Shown: positions 9,194-17,520 of the stretch, piece by piece
How positions within the stretch are numbered: the stretch's first letter is position 1
How the letters are laid out: each line of letters begins with the position of its first letter
From: Aureliella helgolandensis
Lineage (GTDB): Bacteria > Planctomycetota > Planctomycetia > Pirellulales > Pirellulaceae
Assembly (NCBI RefSeq): GCF_007752135.1
Contig: NZ_CP036298.1
Span: 7,680,501-7,744,500 of the forward strand
Direction of reading: 5' to 3'
Length of the DNA stretch: 64,000 bases
The notes under the pieces: model-generated
Seen by the model: the letters and a program-made list of their open reading frames with translations, nothing else
Told to the model about the DNA's origin: nothing
The model's database searches: none
Program-made: the position numbers and the translations under genes

Positions 9194-9808
9194 TTAAAAC
9201 AAGAGATTGTCAACACTGCGAACGACCCCCACGACCACTCCCAGGACTTCGGCTTGGTCAACGAGCAAGGCTGGCTGCAGGCGATTGACGGGCTGCAAAC
9301 GCGTGCGACCGTGTTCGGGAAACCAGTACCGCAACGCATTCTCGGTTTCACTAATTTGCACCATCACGAGTTGCCCGGAGGCGGGCGTCTCGCGAAGCTG
9401 CATGATGAGGTAATCACCACTGCAAATGTGCACTTCTTGCAGCGAATCATCGAGTACCTTCAGCAGGCAGCGACCATCCCGAGCCATGATCGACAGGTCC
9501 ACCGTCTTCCCCTGCTCTGCGGGAACCGGAAAATAGACACTGTCGTGGACATTGCCACTGACGGTCAGAGAAGCGCCAAAGAGTCGCGAAATGGGCTCCG
9601 TCAGTTCAATCGCACGGCTCTTATTCGCAGTACGCACAATCATCCCCTTGCGCTCGATGGCTTTGAGATGGCACATCACGCCGTTGGGCGATTTGATGTT
9701 CATGTGCTCGCCAATCTCACGCACCGTGGGACCGTACCCGCGCGCTATAATCCGCTCGCGGATAAAATCGTAAACAACCTGCTGTTGCTTTGTGAGTGGT
9801 CGGTTCAT
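9194..9808 (-). CDS. LexA-like repressor with altered self-cleavage residues
   Basis: About 204 residues in LexA order. The N-terminal winged helix (1-70) has the LexA pattern 'TVREIGEHMNIKSPNGVMCHLKAIERKG'. A linker and an S24 peptidase-like C-terminal domain follow. The serine of the Ser-Lys dyad is present ('DDSL', Ser122), but the position of the catalytic lysine reads 'NALRYWF', placing Arg160 there. The usual Ala-Gly cleavage site reads Ser84-Gly85. It may therefore cleave poorly or not at all and may not be the main SOS repressor. I use the ATG at 9808; GTG at 9820 adds four residues. An ATAC-N8-GTAT element (9879-9894) upstream is a possible self-operator. Confidence 0.8.
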   Translation of the reverse strand: MNRPLTKQQQVVYDFIRERIIARGYGPTVREIGEHMNIKSPNGVMCHLKAIERKGMIVRTANKSRAIELTEPISRLFGASLTVSGNVHDSVYFPVPAEQGKTVDLSIMARDGRCLLKVLDDSLQEVHICSGDYLIMQLRETPASGQLVMVQISETENALRYWFPEHGRTRLQPVNRLQPALLVDQAEVLGVVVGVVRSVDNLLF

Positions 9809-9911
9809 ACGTGTTACCACTGGGGAAGCGATACCTCGTTGCCAACTGGGAGCGGCGGACCATTACTACTGAGCAAGTATACACCTGTAGGTATGTCCAG
9901 TACAACTCGGG

Positions 9912-11363
9912 CTACTGATCTTGTTTGAACTGGAGTAGTTTTTCGCGCTCTGGCATTCCTTTGTAGAGTTCATCGAGCGGATAGCAGCCGCTGACGATGC
10001 CATTGCGAGGCGCTGTAGTGCAGTCGCTGAACGTGCGGCAGATCAATTTTCGACTGGGTGCCTGCCCCGCCAACGTGTCTCGCGGGAGCGTCGGGTGAGA
10101 CAAGACCATCCTTCCCAAACCGACGATATCCACCCAATTGTCCCTCACCACGGCTTGTCCCACCAACGGCAGAAACTCTTGCAGGTAGGTATAGCCGGAG
10201 CCGACCACCGGGAGGCTGGGAAAAGCGGCTTTCATTTCAGCGGTTGCATGGATTTGACGAGCGACACCGACCAAAGGGTCTTCGGGTGGTCGATAGCCAT
10301 CGCTCGGCGGAAAAATTGCGGGGCGTTGAATATGAGGATTGTAATAAGGACTTCCACAGGTGTAATTCACTGTATCGACACCTGCATCGATCAGCAGTTG
10401 CACCAGTTGCTTGGGTTCACTGAGATCGATTTGCGAAGGATCATTGGGATTGACACCAAATCCGAATTCGTACGACTCACCTTTCTTCCAAGGCATCGGC
10501 ACGCCCACCTCCTCCCCAGGTTGATAGGGGAGTGCATCAAACAGACTCAAGCGAACACCGATTGCCAACCCTGGGCACTCATGCCGAATACGTTCGATGG
10601 CCGTTCTCAGGACCAAGGAGCGTCCAGCCAGGTCGCCACCAAAGCGTCCTGGCCGGATGCGGGCACTGAGCAATTCATGCAACAGGTAGCCATGGCAAGC
10701 CTTGACGTCGACAAACTGAAACCCAATGCGTTGGGCCAGCCGAGCAGCGGCTACGTAGTCGTCGATCAGCTGCTCTAGATCGTCATCGCTAAGCACCATT
10801 GAATCATCCTGGGGATCGATCCCAAATTTCGGGTCGAGCAAGGGATGGTGGTAGGCGATACGAGACTCCCATTTCTTGTGATCATTGGGCTTGCAGAAGC
10901 GCCCGGAATGCGTCAACTGCAGCCCCACGACTAGATCATCCGTTGAATCTCCTTGTGCGCGATGTGCATTTACAAGCGATTCCAAAAGAGTCCGCAGTCC
11001 AGATTCATTCTCGGTCATTGCTAAGGTTTGATTTGGATTGGCGCGACCACGCGGTTGCACCGCTGCAGCTTCCCCCCCCCAGATCAACTTTGCACCACTT
11101 TGCCCGAATCGTTCCCAGCGTCGAATGGTCAAGTGCGTGGGGCTACCGTCGCGATTGGCGTCCCAGCCTTCCATGGGATGAATGCACCAGCGATTGCCAG
11201 CGGTGTAAGAGCCGATCTTGATAGACTGCCCCAGAGGTGACTCCTCAGAAGCGGACAGCAAGTCAGGATCGCAGGGCAAGCTTATTTGCAGCTGACTCAA
11301 ATGCTGCTGCAGCTTTTCCACCGTACGGAGTTGGGCAATTTTGGGATATTTGGGGGATGCCAT
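9912..11363 (-). CDS. NADH:flavin oxidoreductase, old yellow enzyme family
   Basis: 483 residues; the FMN-binding TIM barrel starts near residue 45 ('SIKIGSYTAGNRWCIHPMEG'). Recognisable pieces are 'LQLTHSGR', the active-site 'ACHGYLLHELLSARIRPG', 'IGVRLSLFD', 'VNYTCGSPYY' and the phosphate-binding end 'VDIVGLGRMVLSHP'. The C-terminus has three cysteines (C-x5-C-x11-C) in the place where dienoyl-CoA reductases bind an iron-sulfur cluster, but the four-cysteine motif is incomplete. The enzyme probably reduces activated C=C bonds with NAD(P)H; the substrate is unknown. It is longer than classic OYEs because of an N-terminal extension and barrel insertions. Genes on both sides are for DNA repair, without an obvious functional link. 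Confidence 0.85.
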   Translation of the reverse strand: MASPKYPKIAQLRTVEKLQQHLSQLQISLPCDPDLLSASEESPLGQSIKIGSYTAGNRWCIHPMEGWDANRDGSPTHLTIRRWERFGQSGAKLIWGGEAAAVQPRGRANPNQTLAMTENESGLRTLLESLVNAHRAQGDSTDDLVVGLQLTHSGRFCKPNDHKKWESRIAYHHPLLDPKFGIDPQDDSMVLSDDDLEQLIDDYVAAARLAQRIGFQFVDVKACHGYLLHELLSARIRPGRFGGDLAGRSLVLRTAIERIRHECPGLAIGVRLSLFDALPYQPGEEVGVPMPWKKGESYEFGFGVNPNDPSQIDLSEPKQLVQLLIDAGVDTVNYTCGSPYYNPHIQRPAIFPPSDGYRPPEDPLVGVARQIHATAEMKAAFPSLPVVGSGYTYLQEFLPLVGQAVVRDNWVDIVGLGRMVLSHPTLPRDTLAGQAPSRKLICRTFSDCTTAPRNGIVSGCYPLDELYKGMPEREKLLQFKQDQ

Positions 11364-11485
11364 TCAAATCTACGTTCATGTTAGTGTCGTGCGGTTGATA
11401 GCGATGCGGCACGTTGGGTGCACAGCACCGACTGGACCGTCTCGGCCAGCGTCTCGAATGCTCTTCTATCCGCTCATTGGCATGG

Positions 11486-13849
11486 TCATTCAGGATGTTC
11501 GATGGTTAGCGACACGTGCGACAAGCGGAACGTCCGGCTATCACCGCTGGAAAAGAACCGAATCGTAGCCGATTTCTTGGGTCCGTGCCCGCTGGTTGCC
11601 GTAATTTCACCACTACCGAATTCAGGATGCGAGACCAGGCACCCTTTCTGAAAGAGTGCCATATTCATCCTGGGAGGTGAAGCTTCGAAATCCGATCCGA
11701 CACGCAGTATAGCCCGACCGCTGGCCGACCGCCCCAGCCGCTTGCGCATGCTGGCAGTAATCTCCTCGGGTGGAAGCTGGCAATCCTCGTCAAATTGCAC
11801 CGCCAAGTCCCCCTGCTCCTCTGGCCCTACCTGACTAACTTCATCCCACTCGACGGGCCGACGATCAAAGTACTGGTCCTGGGAATCGTCATCATGGTAT
11901 TCGTCGTAGCTTGATTCCGTTTTATCCAGTATCTGCATTTCGCTGCGCGGCAGCTCCATCAGAAACGAGCTGGGCACTCCCGATCCTTGACCGGAGAATC
12001 CCCGTGATTTTGCGTAGCTCAGCTGCAATTGATCCTTGGCGCGGGTAATGCCCACGAACAACAACCGCCGCTCCTCCTCCAGCTGCTGGGAATCCTCTTT
12101 GCTACGGGCGTGTGGTAATATATTTTCCTCGACAGCCAGGACATACACGCAAGAAAACTCAAGCCCCTTAGCGGCATGCAGTGTCATGAGAGTTACAACG
12201 TTGCGATCGGACTTGAGCTTGTCGGTATCGGCCTGCAGCGCGGCAACCTCTAAGAAGTACTCCAAAGCCGACTGGTCCTCGCGAACTTCCCGATCCAGCT
12301 CACTGGCTTCAGCCAGCAATTCATCCAGGTTGGTAGCGATATCGCTACTCTCCTCCCCACTGGTCTTCTGCTTGGACAAATGCTCACGGTAGCCGGTCAA
12401 TTCTATCGTAACTTGCAGCAGGTCCAGTAGCGGTCCATGAACGATGCTGCACAATTGATCGTAGATCGACAGGAAGCTCTTGAGTGAAGTGGTCGCGCGT
12501 TTGGATAGCATGGCGAATTGCACACACTGCCGACAGGCGTCCAACAAGCTCAGCCCGTGCTTGCCCGCGTAGCTAGCAATCTGCTCAACAGTCTTCTTAC
12601 CGATTCCTCGCGGGGGCGTGTTGATTGCGCGTTGCAGCGCAATCCCATCCTCGGGATTGTGGACCAACAAGAGGTAGGCCAGCAGGTCTTTGATTTCCTT
12701 GCGCAAGAAGAAGCGAAATCCGCCGATCAACTGATACTCGATCTGTCGCCGCAGCAGTGCATGTTCGATCAGGCGTGAATGAGCATTGGTACGATACAGA
12801 ATCCCAAAATCTTTGGGGTGAAAATCGCCTTGTTCGGTCAGGGCGACAATCTGATCCGCCACATCCTCCGCCTCCGCGCGGGCTGTCGGATAGATCGCCA
12901 ATCGAACTGGATTGCCCGGCTGACGAGCGGCCAGCAGCTCTTTGGGCTTTCGATTCTCATTGTTCTGAATCAAGCAATCGGCGATGGTCAGAATCTCGGG
13001 CGTACTACGGTAATTATCCTGCAATCGCACGACGGTCAAATCGGGATAGTCGCGTTCCAGATGCGCAACGTTCTTGACATTGGCGCCCCGCCAGCCGTAG
13101 ATCGATTGGTCGGGATCTCCAGTCGCCGCCAAATTCGGGTGGTCGACACACAGATGCCGAACAATCACATACTGCGCCAAGTTCGTGTCCTGGTATTCAT
13201 CCACCAATACATAGCGAAAGCGTTCATCGAGCTGTTGTCGCAGCTCTTGGTTGGAACGCAAGAGCGTGGCGGTGTGCATCAAAATATCGTCGAAATCGAC
13301 AGCACCGCAGCGGAGCAAGGCCTGTTGGTAGAAGGGATAGACTTGTCCCACCTGATATTCGTCGCTCGAAAGCGTGGCCGACTCCAAAATCTCCGGGGTG
13401 ACCAAACGATTTTTGAAGTAGCTGATGCGATTCGCCAGCACTCCAATGGGTGCATGTGTCAGTTCGAAATCGGAAGCCTTCACCGCTTCCTTCAAGAGGG
13501 CCAAGGCATCATCGGCATCGTAGATATTGAAGTGTTCGGGTAAGCCCACCAGACGCGCATAACGCCGCAGCAAACGGACACAGAACCCGTGAAACGTTCC
13601 CAACCAGACCTGGGATGGCCCCACGAGCTGCTCCAGTCGCGAACGCATCTCCTGGGCCGCCTTGTTGGTGAACGTCAAGGCAATAATGTTCGCCGGGCTA
13701 ATCCCACTCGCGATCATGTGTGCGATGCGACAGGTGATGACTCGCGTTTTGCCGCTCCCTGGCCCAGCGACCACCAACAAGGGCCCGTCCAGGTGCGTTG
13801 CAGCAGCGCGCTGCGACTCGTTCAACTGTGCAAGATATTGGGAGTCCAT
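11486..13849 (-). CDS. UvrD/PcrA-type ATP-dependent DNA helicase
   Basis: About 787 residues, a full-length superfamily 1A helicase that unwinds 3'-to-5' in nucleotide excision repair, mismatch repair and removal of blocked complexes. Motifs in order: Q motif 'LNESQRAAA', Walker A 'AGPGSGKTRVI', 'GTFHGFCVRLLRRYA', Walker B 'VDEYQDTN', 'GDPDQSIYGWRGAN', 'LQDNYRST', 'TLHAAKGLEF' and 'FVGITRAKD'. The last 60 residues ('GCLVSHPEFGSGEIT... ATIRFFSSG') form the Tudor-like C-terminal domain of PcrA that contacts RNA polymerase. I start at 'MDSQYLAQLN' (13849); an in-frame ATG at 13867 is possible. Confidence 0.95.
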   Translation of the reverse strand: MDSQYLAQLNESQRAAATHLDGPLLVVAGPGSGKTRVITCRIAHMIASGISPANIIALTFTNKAAQEMRSRLEQLVGPSQVWLGTFHGFCVRLLRRYARLVGLPEHFNIYDADDALALLKEAVKASDFELTHAPIGVLANRISYFKNRLVTPEILESATLSSDEYQVGQVYPFYQQALLRCGAVDFDDILMHTATLLRSNQELRQQLDERFRYVLVDEYQDTNLAQYVIVRHLCVDHPNLAATGDPDQSIYGWRGANVKNVAHLERDYPDLTVVRLQDNYRSTPEILTIADCLIQNNENRKPKELLAARQPGNPVRLAIYPTARAEAEDVADQIVALTEQGDFHPKDFGILYRTNAHSRLIEHALLRRQIEYQLIGGFRFFLRKEIKDLLAYLLLVHNPEDGIALQRAINTPPRGIGKKTVEQIASYAGKHGLSLLDACRQCVQFAMLSKRATTSLKSFLSIYDQLCSIVHGPLLDLLQVTIELTGYREHLSKQKTSGEESSDIATNLDELLAEASELDREVREDQSALEYFLEVAALQADTDKLKSDRNVVTLMTLHAAKGLEFSCVYVLAVEENILPHARSKEDSQQLEEERRLLFVGITRAKDQLQLSYAKSRGFSGQGSGVPSSFLMELPRSEMQILDKTESSYDEYHDDDSQDQYFDRRPVEWDEVSQVGPEEQGDLAVQFDEDCQLPPEEITASMRKRLGRSASGRAILRVGSDFEASPPRMNMALFQKGCLVSHPEFGSGEITATSGHGPKKSATIRFFSSGDSRTFRLSHVSLTIEHPE

Positions 13850-13878
13850 AGTGCCAAATGCTAGCATAAAAAAATTAG

Positions 13879-13907
13879 TTGGACGTTTCCGAGAACTACG
13901 TTATACT
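13879..13907 (+). promoter_or_regulatory. Sigma70-like promoter for the alpha-CTD gene
   Basis: TTGGAC (13879-13884) and TATACT (13902-13907) are separated by exactly 17 bases, and the region upstream is an A/T-rich run (13868-13876) that could act as an UP-like element. The implied transcript has a 5' leader of about 140 bases before the start codon at 14053. Confidence 0.7.
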
Positions 13908-14052
13908 CTCGCGACTTCATCTTCGGAACGAGCCGGAGGAGGAGTATTTCGGTCACAAATGGATTGGTGCTGACCGTTGCGACGAGCAGTTCACCGTGCA
14001 CCGAACCGTATTGCACAACGACATCTACGCACTTTTAGGAAGGACCCGTTTC

Positions 14053-14328
14053 ATGGCGCGTACACGCATTCCAATTAGCCAAGCCGAAGAACAAGCTCGC
14101 CGTTTGCGAGAACAACTCGATCTCAGCACGGCTGAAATTGGCTTGACCGTTCGCACGACGAATTGCCTTGAGGAAAAGGGGATATTCACGGTGCGGGATC
14201 TCCTGAAGAGCACCCCCAAGGATTTGCTCAGCATCTCCAATTTTGGCGAAAAGACCTTAGAAGAGGTCTACTCATCGCTGGAAAAAATTGGCTACTACCG
14301 CTCCCAACGCGAAACGGTTGCTGTCTAG
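14053..14328 (+). CDS. Free-standing RNA polymerase alpha C-terminal-domain protein
   Basis: 91 residues made almost only of the alpha-subunit C-terminal domain (about 24-82), with a short basic, helical N-terminus and no assembly domain. The helix-hairpin-helix residues that contact UP-element DNA in E. coli alpha are kept: Arg34, Asn37 and Cys38 (E. coli R265, N268, C269), Gly65 and Lys67 (G296, K298), Thr68 for S299 and Glu71 (E302). It could bind A/T-rich DNA or activators without being part of polymerase, or tether polymerase through another partner. The ATG at 14053 follows AGGAAGGA. A longer open frame upstream (from 13879) covers the promoter and leader and is not real. The gene is divergent from the helicase gene. 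Confidence 0.85.
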   Translation: MARTRIPISQAEEQARRLREQLDLSTAEIGLTVRTTNCLEEKGIFTVRDLLKSTPKDLLSISNFGEKTLEEVYSSLEKIGYYRSQRETVAV

Positions 14329-14558
14329 CAGCCAATTCAGTCGATGCTTCAACCGGGCTAGCCACAGACTTGATGGCGACGCCCCGTCTAGCGCTTTGAC
14401 AAAATTAAATCGTGGGCTCGTACGGGAAAAGGCAAGTTGCTTGCCTTGAGGCGAGATTTGGGTGCCACCTTCGCCGTGTGCCTTAAATCGCTTGATAGCT
14501 TAATAGCTTAATAGTACCAACAAGCCGCGATCGAATGCGGGTGGACACAAGGTGGGGA
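14329..14558. other. Non-coding stretch before the tandem hairpin repeats
   Basis: No gene or RNA recognised. A short AGCTTAATAGCTTAATAG duplication lies near 14496-14514. Together with the repeats that follow, the non-coding stretch runs from 14329 to 14757. Confidence 0.4.
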
Positions 14559-14677
14559 ACACGGTCCAGGGGGACCAATGCTACCGTTGACGGGGACACG
14601 GTCCAGGGGGACCATGCTACCGATGACGGGACACGGTCCGGGGGACCATGCTACCGGTTTGTGGAGACGGTCCAGCG
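14559..14677. repeat. Tandem 35-37-bp repeats containing a GGTCC...GGACC hairpin
   Basis: Three near-identical units (14559-14595, 14596-14630, 14631-14664) and the start of a fourth (14665-14677). Each begins ACACGGTCC, contains the palindromic GGTCC-(A/G)GG-GGACC core and continues with ATGCTACCG. There are no spacers, so this is not a CRISPR array. The minus-strand open frame across it (14508-14756) is only the repeat translated. Confidence 0.85.
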
Positions 14678-14757
14678 ATTGCCTCGACCGCAGTACCGCG
14701 TTGCTCAACGCGATACTGCCGTTTGCTGCGGTGAATAAAAAAAGAAGTGCGGGCACA

Positions 14758-16044
14758 TCAGCTCATGCTGATGCGATCTTCCCATCCCGCGGCATAGTCA
14801 CGGCGCCACATCGCTTGCTGCTCTTCATCTCCCACGATGTGCCCATTGGTGGAATCACAGTGCACGACGCGATCGGTGCGATAAGCGATATTGCCTAGAT
14901 GGCATAGCAGCGTACTTTTGTGCCCCTCGAGAATCGGCTGATTGAGCAACGACGGATCATCCGCTCGAATCGCATCGACAAAGTTCTGCAGATGTTCTTT
15001 CTGCCCAACCGAGCCCTTGCCCCCTTCCTCGATCTGCTTGTCATTTAGGTCGAAGATTCGATACGCCCCATCGGAATCGAGCTCGAGAGCACCCGCATCC
15101 CCATAGAACTCGCAGAAGGAATTCACACGATGCTTGTTGCACGACAGGGCATCCCACGTAATCCGCTTTCCACCCTCGAACTCAAACGCGGCGGTTTGCA
15201 CATCGGGGGTCTCCTGATCATCGTCGAACCAATAGCGTCCGCCCGAGCTGACGGCGCGAATGGGGTAATCCACGTCGAGTCCCCAACGGCAAAGATCGAG
15301 GGCATGCACGCCGTTATTTGCCAATTCCCCGCCTCCATAGTGCCACACCCAGTGCCAGTTGTAGGGAATTAGATTGTCTCGATATGGCCTGCGAGGGGCA
15401 GGTCCCTGCCACAGTTCATAGTTCAGTTCTTTTGGCGGTGTGGCTTCCGCACCATGGCCGATCGAGCCTCGCAAATTGTTGTAGTAGCAACGCGCCAAGT
15501 GGACGTTGCCAATGGCACCAGAGTGCAAGCGTTTCATCGCTTCTTGCGTTCTTGCCGCGCTGCGTCGCTGGCTGCCCATCTGCACGCAGCGATTGTATTT
15601 CTGCCCCGCAGCAACCATCCACTCCCCTTCCAGCGGATTGTGGCTGCACGGTTTTTCGACGTACACATGCTTCCCTGCCTTGCAAGCTAGCAACGTGGCT
15701 GGAGCGTGCCAATGATTGGGTGCGGCGCAGACCAGGGCATCGATCTCGGGGTCGTCGAGAATTTCGAGAAAGTTGACGACGCTTTGCGGTTCGACGCCAA
15801 CTTTATCCTTGAATTGGTTGACCGCACTGACAGCCCGCCGCTCATCGATATCGCACAGGTATTTGACCGTTACGCTCGGCATTTGCCCGAAGTCCAGGGC
15901 AAGGGACTGTCCGCGGCTGAGCCCCATGACACCAATCCGCACTGGCTTGAGATCACTGGAATCGGTTTGAGCGGCGTTGGCGAGAGTGTGTGTCGTGGCC
16001 GCTAGGGCGGCACCACTAGCGACAAAATGGCGACGTGGCAACAT
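14758..16044 (-). CDS. Gfo/Idh/MocA family oxidoreductase, Tat-exported
   Basis: 428 residues. The N-terminus 'MLPRRHFVASGAALAATTHTLANA' is a twin-arginine signal peptide, so the enzyme folds with its NAD(P) and is then exported. The Rossmann domain starts at 'VRIGVMGLSRGQ', followed by 'LCDID', 'APNHWHAPATLLACKAGKHVYVEKP' (the family EKP motif) and the substrate-domain pieces 'WHYGGGELANNGVHALDLCRWGL'. It should oxidise or reduce a sugar or sugar derivative; planctomycetes carry many such paralogues. The frame is open up to 16515, but the signal peptide fixes the start at 16044. Confidence 0.88.
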   Translation of the reverse strand: MLPRRHFVASGAALAATTHTLANAAQTDSSDLKPVRIGVMGLSRGQSLALDFGQMPSVTVKYLCDIDERRAVSAVNQFKDKVGVEPQSVVNFLEILDDPEIDALVCAAPNHWHAPATLLACKAGKHVYVEKPCSHNPLEGEWMVAAGQKYNRCVQMGSQRRSAARTQEAMKRLHSGAIGNVHLARCYYNNLRGSIGHGAEATPPKELNYELWQGPAPRRPYRDNLIPYNWHWVWHYGGGELANNGVHALDLCRWGLDVDYPIRAVSSGGRYWFDDDQETPDVQTAAFEFEGGKRITWDALSCNKHRVNSFCEFYGDAGALELDSDGAYRIFDLNDKQIEEGGKGSVGQKEHLQNFVDAIRADDPSLLNQPILEGHKSTLLCHLGNIAYRTDRVVHCDSTNGHIVGDEEQQAMWRRDYAAGWEDRISMS

Positions 16045-16467
16045 GGTTGTGACTCCAATGGAGGATAAATGCCGGCGGCAATGCGCGGGCGAATTTAGGC
16101 AGGAAGCAACGGTAGGTGACCGCCCAGTGAGCTCACCGGCGGCATGGCAGCCGTCTATTGTAGTTATAAAAGCACTGCAAATGTTACCCACCACCCCGCT
16201 GCTAGCGCGCGGGACGCCGGCCAGGCCGAACCCCGCCACTACGCTCCCAGCAACTTCGTCCCTGGCGCTCCGAAGGCACTCCTGAGAGCCGAAGATTCGC
16301 ACCACTCGGGCGGCACGCTTGGCTACCGAGGGGTGCTGCGAATCGCTCTGGACGCTGTAGCCGGGGCCTTGTAAAAGTAAGGTGTAGATGCGTCCTAATG
16401 CGTCGCGGTTTCCAGCGAAGACGCCCCTAGGACTTCGGTACGACACGACTTGCAAGGAGGCAAAATA
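16045..16467. other. Divergent intergenic region
   Basis: No recognisable gene. Open frames on both strands here are extensions of neighbouring frames with unstructured translations. A GGAGG ribosome-binding site for the rightward gene is at about 16456-16460. I see no RNA gene. Confidence 0.4.
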
Positions 16468-16746
16468 ATGAGCGGAATGAATTTGTTTACGTGGATTCGA
16501 GATGGTGTTCGCCAATCGGTCCTATTGGGTGTGAGTGACGCCGTAGAACAACTTGGCACTCCAGCAGACACCGATGACCTGCATCCCAGCGTTGCCGGAT
16601 TCTTGCAGATGGAGCGGAACGGTGACTCCTCTCCACGAATCGCCAATGCCAACAACAAGGGGAATTCACCGAGCACGGGAGCCAAAAGCCGCCGCCGCCT
16701 GGGGAAATCACTCAAGGACACCGTCGGTGAAGGTGCTGCGAACTAG
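16468..16746 (+). CDS. Small conserved-looking protein of unknown function
   Basis: 92 residues, with ATG after a strong GGAGG. The N-terminal 25 residues ('MNLFTWIRDGVRQSVLLGVSDAVEQLG') look like an amphipathic helix. The C-terminal half is polar and ends in the basic stretch 'SKSRRRLGKSLKD'-like sequence (residues about 73-85), so it may bind nucleic acid or membrane surfaces. No known domain was recognised. Its last four bases overlap the 3' end of the convergent histidine kinase gene. The good ribosome-binding site and ordered N-terminus argue that it is real. Confidence 0.65.
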   Translation: MSGMNLFTWIRDGVRQSVLLGVSDAVEQLGTPADTDDLHPSVAGFLQMERNGDSSPRIANANNKGNSPSTGAKSRRRLGKSLKDTVGEGAAN

Positions 16747-17423
16747 CTCGTCGTAGCTGGCAGAGTTAGTCGTACTCGGCTACCCTCATCGAGGGTTGAG
16801 TCAAATTCGATCTGACCATGCAACATCTGAGCACGGTGTTGCATACTTGAGAGACCAAAGTGCAGAGGGCGAGCTCCAGGCTTTAAAGCACTCTGCACGT
16901 CAAACCCGCGACCATCATCGACCACCTCGGCCTCGAGGATGCCTGGGCCAGCCCAGCCTAGGTGCGCACGAATTGTGGTTGATTGCGCGTGCAGCAGCGC
17001 GTTGAGCATCGCTTGCTGAATCACCCGCAAGACACTCCAGGCAACCGAGTGAGGCAACTGCGGCCACTCCACCTGCGATTGCAGAAATTCAATCGTTACC
17101 GAGCTTGCTTGGGGGTGATTCCGTAGTTTTCCCACGAAGCCCGCCACTGCCACTGCGACATCGCAATTCTGTGCAGTAGACGGATTTTCGAGAAAAGCAA
17201 TCAGTTCGCGTCCCTCTTCGATGGCAGCCGCCACCATCCGCATACTGGATTGCACACAATCGCGCTGCACTTCCACAGAGGCATCCTGCTCGCTACGGAC
17301 GGCCGCCTCCAGCTGCAGGTTTGCTCCCACCAACCACTGCATCAGCCCATCATGAAGCTCGTAGCCAACCCAACGGCACTCGGCATGCTGCAAGCGTTCT
17401 GCTTCCGAGGAGGGGCGGGGCAT
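16743..17423 (-). CDS. Cytosolic histidine kinase of the NarX/LiaS (HisKA_3) type
   Basis: 226 residues with no membrane segment or input domain. The dimerisation helix carries the phospho-acceptor motif 'GYELHDGLMQWL' (His24). The ATPase domain follows with 'VIQQAMLNALLHAQ' (N box), 'VVDDGRGFD' (G1) and 'HFGLSSMQHRAQMLHGQIEFDS' (G2 region). Kinases of this class normally phosphorylate NarL/FixJ-type regulators, but none is encoded nearby, so it is an orphan here. The gene lies 97 bases after an uncharacterised gene on the same strand, possibly in the same transcript. Confidence 0.85.
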   Translation of the reverse strand: MPRPSSEAERLQHAECRWVGYELHDGLMQWLVGANLQLEAAVRSEQDASVEVQRDCVQSSMRMVAAAIEEGRELIAFLENPSTAQNCDVAVAVAGFVGKLRNHPQASSVTIEFLQSQVEWPQLPHSVAWSVLRVIQQAMLNALLHAQSTTIRAHLGWAGPGILEAEVVDDGRGFDVQSALKPGARPLHFGLSSMQHRAQMLHGQIEFDSTLDEGSRVRLTLPATTS

Positions 17424-17520
17424 GTTCGGCTCCAGTGCCGGGGAGGTAACGAAAGGGAAATAGACATCAGCGGCTCAGGTGGCATCAAAGCAGGAATCTG
17501 ATTCTGAGAGCCACCATCGG

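Noticed and set aside
13879-14052. N-terminal extension of the alpha-CTD frame
   Set aside because: It covers the promoter and leader; the ATG at 14053 has a strong ribosome-binding site and begins the conserved part.
14559-14677. Possible CRISPR array
   Set aside because: Units are directly adjacent without spacers and no cas gene is near.
14508-14756. Minus-strand open frame with repeated 'GSMVPLDRVPVNGS' motif
   Set aside because: It is only the translation of the tandem hairpin repeats.
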